Source: Promethearchaeota archaeon | GTDB lineage: Archaea; Asgardarchaeota; Lokiarchaeia; Sigyniarchaeales; SOKP01 | DNA length: 19,010 bases | Reading direction: 5' to 3' | NCBI GenBank assembly: GCA_030606095.1 | Contig: JAUWHC010000010.1 | Location: 1 to 19,010 of the forward strand | Shown here: positions 15,621 to 19,010 of the stretch, piece after piece | Layout: each line of letters opens with the position of its first letter | How positions within the stretch are numbered: position 1 is the stretch's first letter | Program-made: the position numbers and the translations under genes | Notes under the pieces: model-generated | Database searches by the model: none | Seen by the model: only the letters and a program-made list of their open reading frames with translations | What the model was told of the DNA's origin: nothing

Positions 15621-17078
15621 TTGAGTATTCAAAATAATGATGTGATTATAGGTTTAGAAGTTCACATTCAATTGACAAATCTCAAAACAAAGCTATTTTG
15701 TAGTTGTAGTACTAATTATCGTGGAACAGAGCCTAATACATTTGTGTGCCCTATATGTATTGGTTTGCCAGGTACGCTTCCAGTAGTTAACAAAAAAGTG
15801 GTTGAATTTGCAACCAGATTAGCTTTAGCCCTAAATTGTAAAATCAATCATAAATTTTGGTTTTTTAGAAAAAATTACCATTATCCAGACCTACCAAAAG
15901 GATTTCAGATTACGCAATATAACAAAGCGGGAGGGAAAGCTTTTGCTGATGGCGGAAAAATCACCATTAGAATAAATAACCACAAAAAAGAAGTCATGCT
16001 AAATAGAATTCATCTAGAAGAGGATCCTGCTAGGTTAGTACATAAAGGAAGTATAGCAACTTCACCATTCACTTTAGTAGATTATAATCGCTCTGGTGTT
16101 TGCTTAATCGAAATTGTGTCCGAACCTGTTATTGATACCCCAGAAGAGGCAAGAGAATTTCTAAAGCAATTAAAATCGATCGTTCAATATACGGGTATAT
16201 CAGATTTAGACCTTCAGGGCTCCGTAAGAGTTGACGCAAATATTTCTATAAAAGGAAATGAACGTAGTGAAGTTAAAAATATCAATAGCTTTAAAGAAGT
16301 TGAACGTGCATTAAGTTATGAAATTATAAGGCAAAAAAACGCGCTTAAAAGAGGAAAAGTATTAATTCAAGAAACTAGACACTGGGACGATAAAAGAAAA
16401 ATCACGATATCATTACGATCAAAAGAGTTTGAAGCAGATTATCGTTATTTCCCCGAGCAAGATTTAGTTCCATTAGAAATAGATAATGTTTTTATTCAAA
16501 AAGTTAAAGAAAAACTACCAGAAATGCCAAATGAAAGAGCCTTAAGGCTTCGTAGAGAATATATGCTATCTGAATTTGATTCTGAAAACTTAGTTTTAGA
16601 TAAAGAGATCGCAGATTTTTATGAAAACGGTGCGAACTCAGATCCCTCATTTGGTTATGAGGAGTACAAACAATATTGTAATTGGTTAATGAACAATATC
16701 TCTGGATGGTTAAACGAGAATAATACAACGATTAATAATATAAAACTTACTCCTAAACACGTAGTAGATTTAATCAAAAACATCAGAAACGGTAAGATTA
16801 CAACAAAAATAGCAAAGTCTTACATTGATGAAATGATGAAAGGGACATCAGTTTCTCAAATCATTAAAAAAAAGGGGAAAAAGAGAATTTATGATGAAAA
16901 AATCATTGAAAAGTTATGTAGAGATGTTATTGAAGAAAATCCAAATATCGTTAAAGATTTTCGTAAGAACCTTAAAGCTTTAGAAGCTTTAATTGGTAGG
17001 GTTATGGCAAAAACCAAAGGACAAGCTGATCCTAAAATAACAAGAGAAGTAATGTTAAAATTACTAGAGAAATCTTAA
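15621..17078 (+). CDS. gatB: Aspartyl/glutamyl-tRNA amidotransferase subunit B
   Basis: GatB phosphorylates the carboxyl of mischarged tRNA and amidates it with ammonia channelled from GatA. The N-terminal signature IIGLEVHIQL (9-18) is followed by a zinc site C27-x-C29 ... C43-x-x-C46. Other marks are FRKNYHYPDLPKGFQITQY (about 82-100), HLEEDPARLVH (about 130-140), DYNRSGVCLIEIVSEP (about 149-164) and DLQGSVRVDANIS (about 197-209). The C-terminal YqeY-like helical tail ends with NPNIVKDFRKNLKALEALIG and KTKGQADP. The length of 485 is normal. The paralogue GatE, used with GatD for glutamine in archaea, has an extra AspRS-like insert that is not seen here, so this is GatB. It ends 24 bp before a convergent gene. 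Confidence 0.95.
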   Translation: MSIQNNDVIIGLEVHIQLTNLKTKLFCSCSTNYRGTEPNTFVCPICIGLPGTLPVVNKKVVEFATRLALALNCKINHKFWFFRKNYHYPDLPKGFQITQYNKAGGKAFADGGKITIRINNHKKEVMLNRIHLEEDPARLVHKGSIATSPFTLVDYNRSGVCLIEIVSEPVIDTPEEAREFLKQLKSIVQYTGISDLDLQGSVRVDANISIKGNERSEVKNINSFKEVERALSYEIIRQKNALKRGKVLIQETRHWDDKRKITISLRSKEFEADYRYFPEQDLVPLEIDNVFIQKVKEKLPEMPNERALRLRREYMLSEFDSENLVLDKEIADFYENGANSDPSFGYEEYKQYCNWLMNNISGWLNENNTTINNIKLTPKHVVDLIKNIRNGKITTKIAKSYIDEMMKGTSVSQIIKKKGKKRIYDEKIIEKLCRDVIEENPNIVKDFRKNLKALEALIGRVMAKTKGQADPKITREVMLKLLEKS

Positions 17079-17102
17079 AAAAGTAGAAAAATAAATAAGA
17101 TA

Positions 17103-17459
17103 CTAAAGAAGACTCGTAAGAACATCCGCTGCTGCTGCTAACTTTAAATTAATGATACCTAGTTTTGCATCTGTATTCGTAATTACTGTTAATATATTTC
17201 CTCCAACTTCCGAAAATAGTATTTTACCTTTAGCACTTTCTATTATAGCGTTAGAAAAATCTCCTTGTTCAAGTTCCTTCGTTGCTCTTTGAGAGGCTTT
17301 AAGAATAAGAGTGACCATTGCCGCCACTGATTCTGGATCGACCCAACCAGGTAATGCACTACCTTTTATTAAGCCAAATTTTTCGATTATCGCAGCACCA
17401 TATACACCCTTTATCGCTTTAAGACTTTCTAGGATTTCCTTAATCCTTTCTTCACTCAT
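17103..17459 (-). CDS. Roadblock/LC7 domain protein
   Basis: A 118-residue single-domain protein of the Roadblock/LC7 fold. It has the first helix EERIKEILESLKAIKGVYGAAIIEKFGLI with the typical GV.GA.I....G strand turn (18-29), a middle helix ESVAAMVTLILKASQRATKEL (43-63) and paired strands KILFSEVGGNILTVITNTDAKLGII. It ends in a helix LKLAAAADVLTSL. Family members bind small Ras-like GTPases as dimers, acting as exchange factors or scaffolds, and are especially numerous in Asgard archaea. No GTPase gene is in the window. The gene faces gatB, tail to tail, and its promoter lies in the AT-rich 133-bp gap shared with the end of the next minus-strand gene. Confidence 0.85.
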   Translation of the reverse strand: MSEERIKEILESLKAIKGVYGAAIIEKFGLIKGSALPGWVDPESVAAMVTLILKASQRATKELEQGDFSNAIIESAKGKILFSEVGGNILTVITNTDAKLGIINLKLAAAADVLTSLL

Positions 17460-17559
17460 TTAATTCACTTTAGTTTAAAAATTCAGAATTATTAGAATAA
17501 TCTTGTTATTGATATTTAAGATTTAATGTTATTTAATTATATAAATTTTAGAATTAGTG

Positions 17560-17569
17560 AAAAAAAAAA
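17560..17569 (-). terminator. Poly-T terminator (minus strand)
   Basis: Ten A on the plus strand, hence ten T on the minus strand, lying 23 nt past the stop of the 17593-18624 gene and before the Roadblock start. This fits an archaeal oligo-T terminator and suggests the two minus-strand genes are separate transcripts. Confidence 0.45.
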
Positions 17570-17592
17570 TTAGGAGGAATAAGAATTAGAAA

Positions 17593-18624
17593 TTATAATT
17601 TTATTATTTTTCCCCGCTTATCAAGTAATAATGCAATGAGCGTCATAACAATAACCATTATCGTGAAAATTAGAAAATCCATATCTAAACCAATTATATC
17701 ACTTATTATGAATTCCAATACAACTGCAATAATATAAATTATAAATGGAGATTTTCCGTAACTATCTAGAATGAATATTGGTTTCTGAACTTTCTTGTCA
17801 ATACCAATAAAAAGAAACGATATTAAGATTGAGCCCCCTAAACTAATTAAAATATATGTTAAAGTTACTTGGCGTTTATTTGGATACCATCCAGGTAATA
17901 ACCAAAGTAATAGACCGCCTACAAAAGCAGTAATCCCTACAATTAAGTATATTTGATATTTCTTCTTATCAGTATATTCTTTACTTATAAACAATACTTC
18001 GCCTAAACAAGTTGCGTAAATCATAATAGCAGAAAACCCAAATATCGTACCAAAAATGCCACCGTGAATAGATGCAATAGCGTACTCTCGCCATCCACCA
18101 TAAAGAAGCATAATTTGATAGAATATTAATAAAGCCGTAGCAATGATAGCCCGTCCCTTTGGTTTTAACCACAGAAATGGTATTGTTATTAATCCTACCA
18201 GCCCTAGCGTTGGTAAAACATCCCAAATAATAATACCTTCAATTGTTATAAATTCAGCGTGATCGATTAGAATTACAAGTAATCCCAGAGCCAAGATTAT
18301 CCCATAACGAATAATCATGTGTTTGACTGCCTTACTTACGCCATCTCTTTCTTTTCTGTGTAAAAAGGACAATGGCATGAGTAACCCCATTATAAAAATA
18401 AAAGCAGGAGCGCCAAGATCATAGAAATTCATAAACTCAACTGTTCTTTGATTCAGGGGATGCGCTAAAAAGAATCGAGCAATTTCATTTCCAGTTCGAA
18501 TAGCATAAGGTAGAAATTCAGTGATCACAAGTAGGATCATGATGAACCCTCGTGCATGATCGATCCAATAAAATCTTTTTCTTTGCAGCTGATCTCCTTC
18601 AGTAATTAATTTCTCATCACTCAT
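17593..18624 (-). CDS. HGSNAT/DUF5009-like integral membrane acyltransferase
   Basis: A 343-residue protein with about ten hydrophobic segments, starting at about 24-42. It opens with RFYWIDHARGFIMILLVITEF (17-37) and continues to FYDLGAPAFIFIMGLLMPLSFLHRKERDG (67-95). This D..RG..... plus G.P.F.FI.G....S arrangement is typical of the heparan-glucosaminide N-acetyltransferase (NagX/DUF5009) group and the wider membrane acyltransferase clan, which move acyl groups from acyl-CoA across the membrane onto sugars. The usual active-site histidine of that group cannot be placed with confidence; H86-like positions are absent, and candidate histidines are H22 and H89. It ends with a basic tail. Substrate unknown; a role in surface sugar modification is an inference. 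The GNAT gene diverges 133 bp upstream. Confidence 0.65.
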   Translation of the reverse strand: MSDEKLITEGDQLQRKRFYWIDHARGFIMILLVITEFLPYAIRTGNEIARFFLAHPLNQRTVEFMNFYDLGAPAFIFIMGLLMPLSFLHRKERDGVSKAVKHMIIRYGIILALGLLVILIDHAEFITIEGIIIWDVLPTLGLVGLITIPFLWLKPKGRAIIATALLIFYQIMLLYGGWREYAIASIHGGIFGTIFGFSAIMIYATCLGEVLFISKEYTDKKKYQIYLIVGITAFVGGLLLWLLPGWYPNKRQVTLTYILISLGGSILISFLFIGIDKKVQKPIFILDSYGKSPFIIYIIAVVLEFIISDIIGLDMDFLIFTIMVIVMTLIALLLDKRGKIIKL

Positions 18625-18757
18625 GTTAGATCATGGTTTTTATATTTTGTATAAAAATTAATTAAGTAAATTGTTTTAATAGATATTTACGGTTTTATTA
18701 TATTTAAGTGTAAAATTTTATCTTTACTTTAAAGTTGACTTTTAAGTGATTTAGATA

Positions 18758-19010
18758 ATGGTAAATATTATTTACCGCCATTACAAAAAAGGCGATGACG
18801 GACAGTTAGCAGATCTATTCAATCGAGCTTTTCAAATGAATGGGATGGGCATTGTTCGATCTTCTGAAGAATGGAATTGGAGATACATCAAGTCTCCCTA
18901 TTTTGAACCAGAGATGATTCAAATTGCTGAAGATGTTGAAAAAAATAAGATAGTGGGGGCAATTCACGTAAATTTAATTGAAGACGTCATTTTTAATTCT
19001 AAAAATTACT
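18758..19010 (+). CDS. GNAT-family N-acetyltransferase, N-terminal part (cut by window edge)
   Basis: The first 84 codons of a gene that leaves the window at the right edge. The start is ATG 18758. Seen: the opening IIYRHYKKGDDGQLADLFNRAF (4-25), typical of the first strand and helix of GNAT acyltransferases, then SEEWNWRYIKSPYFEPEMI and IAEDVEKNKIVGAIHV, where an E/D-x-x-x-x-VGA strand leads towards the acetyl-CoA binding core. The W.WRY..SP pattern occurs in a subgroup of archaeal and bacterial GNAT proteins of unknown substrate. The acetyl-CoA loop itself lies beyond the edge, so function cannot be refined. An inverted repeat overlaps its start codon. Confidence 0.75.
   Translation, partial: MVNIIYRHYKKGDDGQLADLFNRAFQMNGMGIVRSSEEWNWRYIKSPYFEPEMIQIAEDVEKNKIVGAIHVNLIEDVIFNSKNY
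18760..18776. repeat. Perfect 8-bp palindrome overlapping the GNAT start codon
   Basis: GGTAAATA-T-TATTTACC, beginning on the G of the ATG. It could be an operator, or an RNA hairpin that limits ribosome access to the start of a leaderless or short-leader mRNA. It may also be chance. Confidence 0.4.

Overview
The window looks like a piece of an AT-rich archaeal genome. The asparaginyl-tRNA synthetase is of archaeal/eukaryotic form, there is a pyruvoyl-dependent arginine decarboxylase, and there is a CofE-type coenzyme F420 ligase. A free-standing Roadblock/LC7 protein sits beside GatAB and a bacterial-type gyrase B subunit. This mix, with the lack of strong Shine-Dalgarno sites at most starts, would fit an Asgard-like archaeon. 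The lineage is an inference; the window holds no rRNA or ribosomal protein gene.

Layout. From 1 to 1747 on the minus strand lie the start of gyrB (cut by the window edge) and a dihydropteroate synthase gene. From 2146 to 6412 on the plus strand come a six-helix membrane protein, a seven-helix membrane protein and a soluble PAS-PAS-GAF-PAS histidine kinase. Positions 6508-6856 hold a decayed small gene that resembles archaeal antitoxins. Then come cofE (6971-7768), a response regulator with an unassigned C-terminal domain (7895-8782), pdaD (8961-9509) and asnS (9608-10909). An island of clearly different base composition follows (about 11060-13700). It is dominated by one 797-residue RuvC nuclease of the TnpB/Cas12 superfamily. 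After it come gatA and gatB (14138-17078), a convergent Roadblock gene and an HGSNAT/DUF5009-like membrane protein on the minus strand, and the start of a GNAT acetyltransferase on the plus strand.

The most interesting part is the nuclease island between asnS and gatA. The protein keeps all three RuvC acidic residues and a four-cysteine zinc ribbon, but has about 545 residues ahead of the first RuvC motif, far more than a typical TnpB. Both flanks can fold into stems. The right flank (13636-13693) can form a roughly 10-bp stem enclosing a GTAA-capped hairpin, where a TnpB-type guide RNA scaffold would be expected. No TnpA, no CRISPR array and no cas1/cas2 are visible. It is best read as a non-autonomous TnpB-like element with a greatly enlarged RNA-recognition lobe, or as a Cas12-like effector without an array here.

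How the genes fit together. asnS, gatA and gatB concern asparagine and amide aminoacyl-tRNA supply. cofE and the dihydropteroate synthase serve cofactors of one-carbon and hydride metabolism. The membrane protein, histidine kinase and response regulator could form a split signalling pathway, with sensor, kinase and output on separate proteins.
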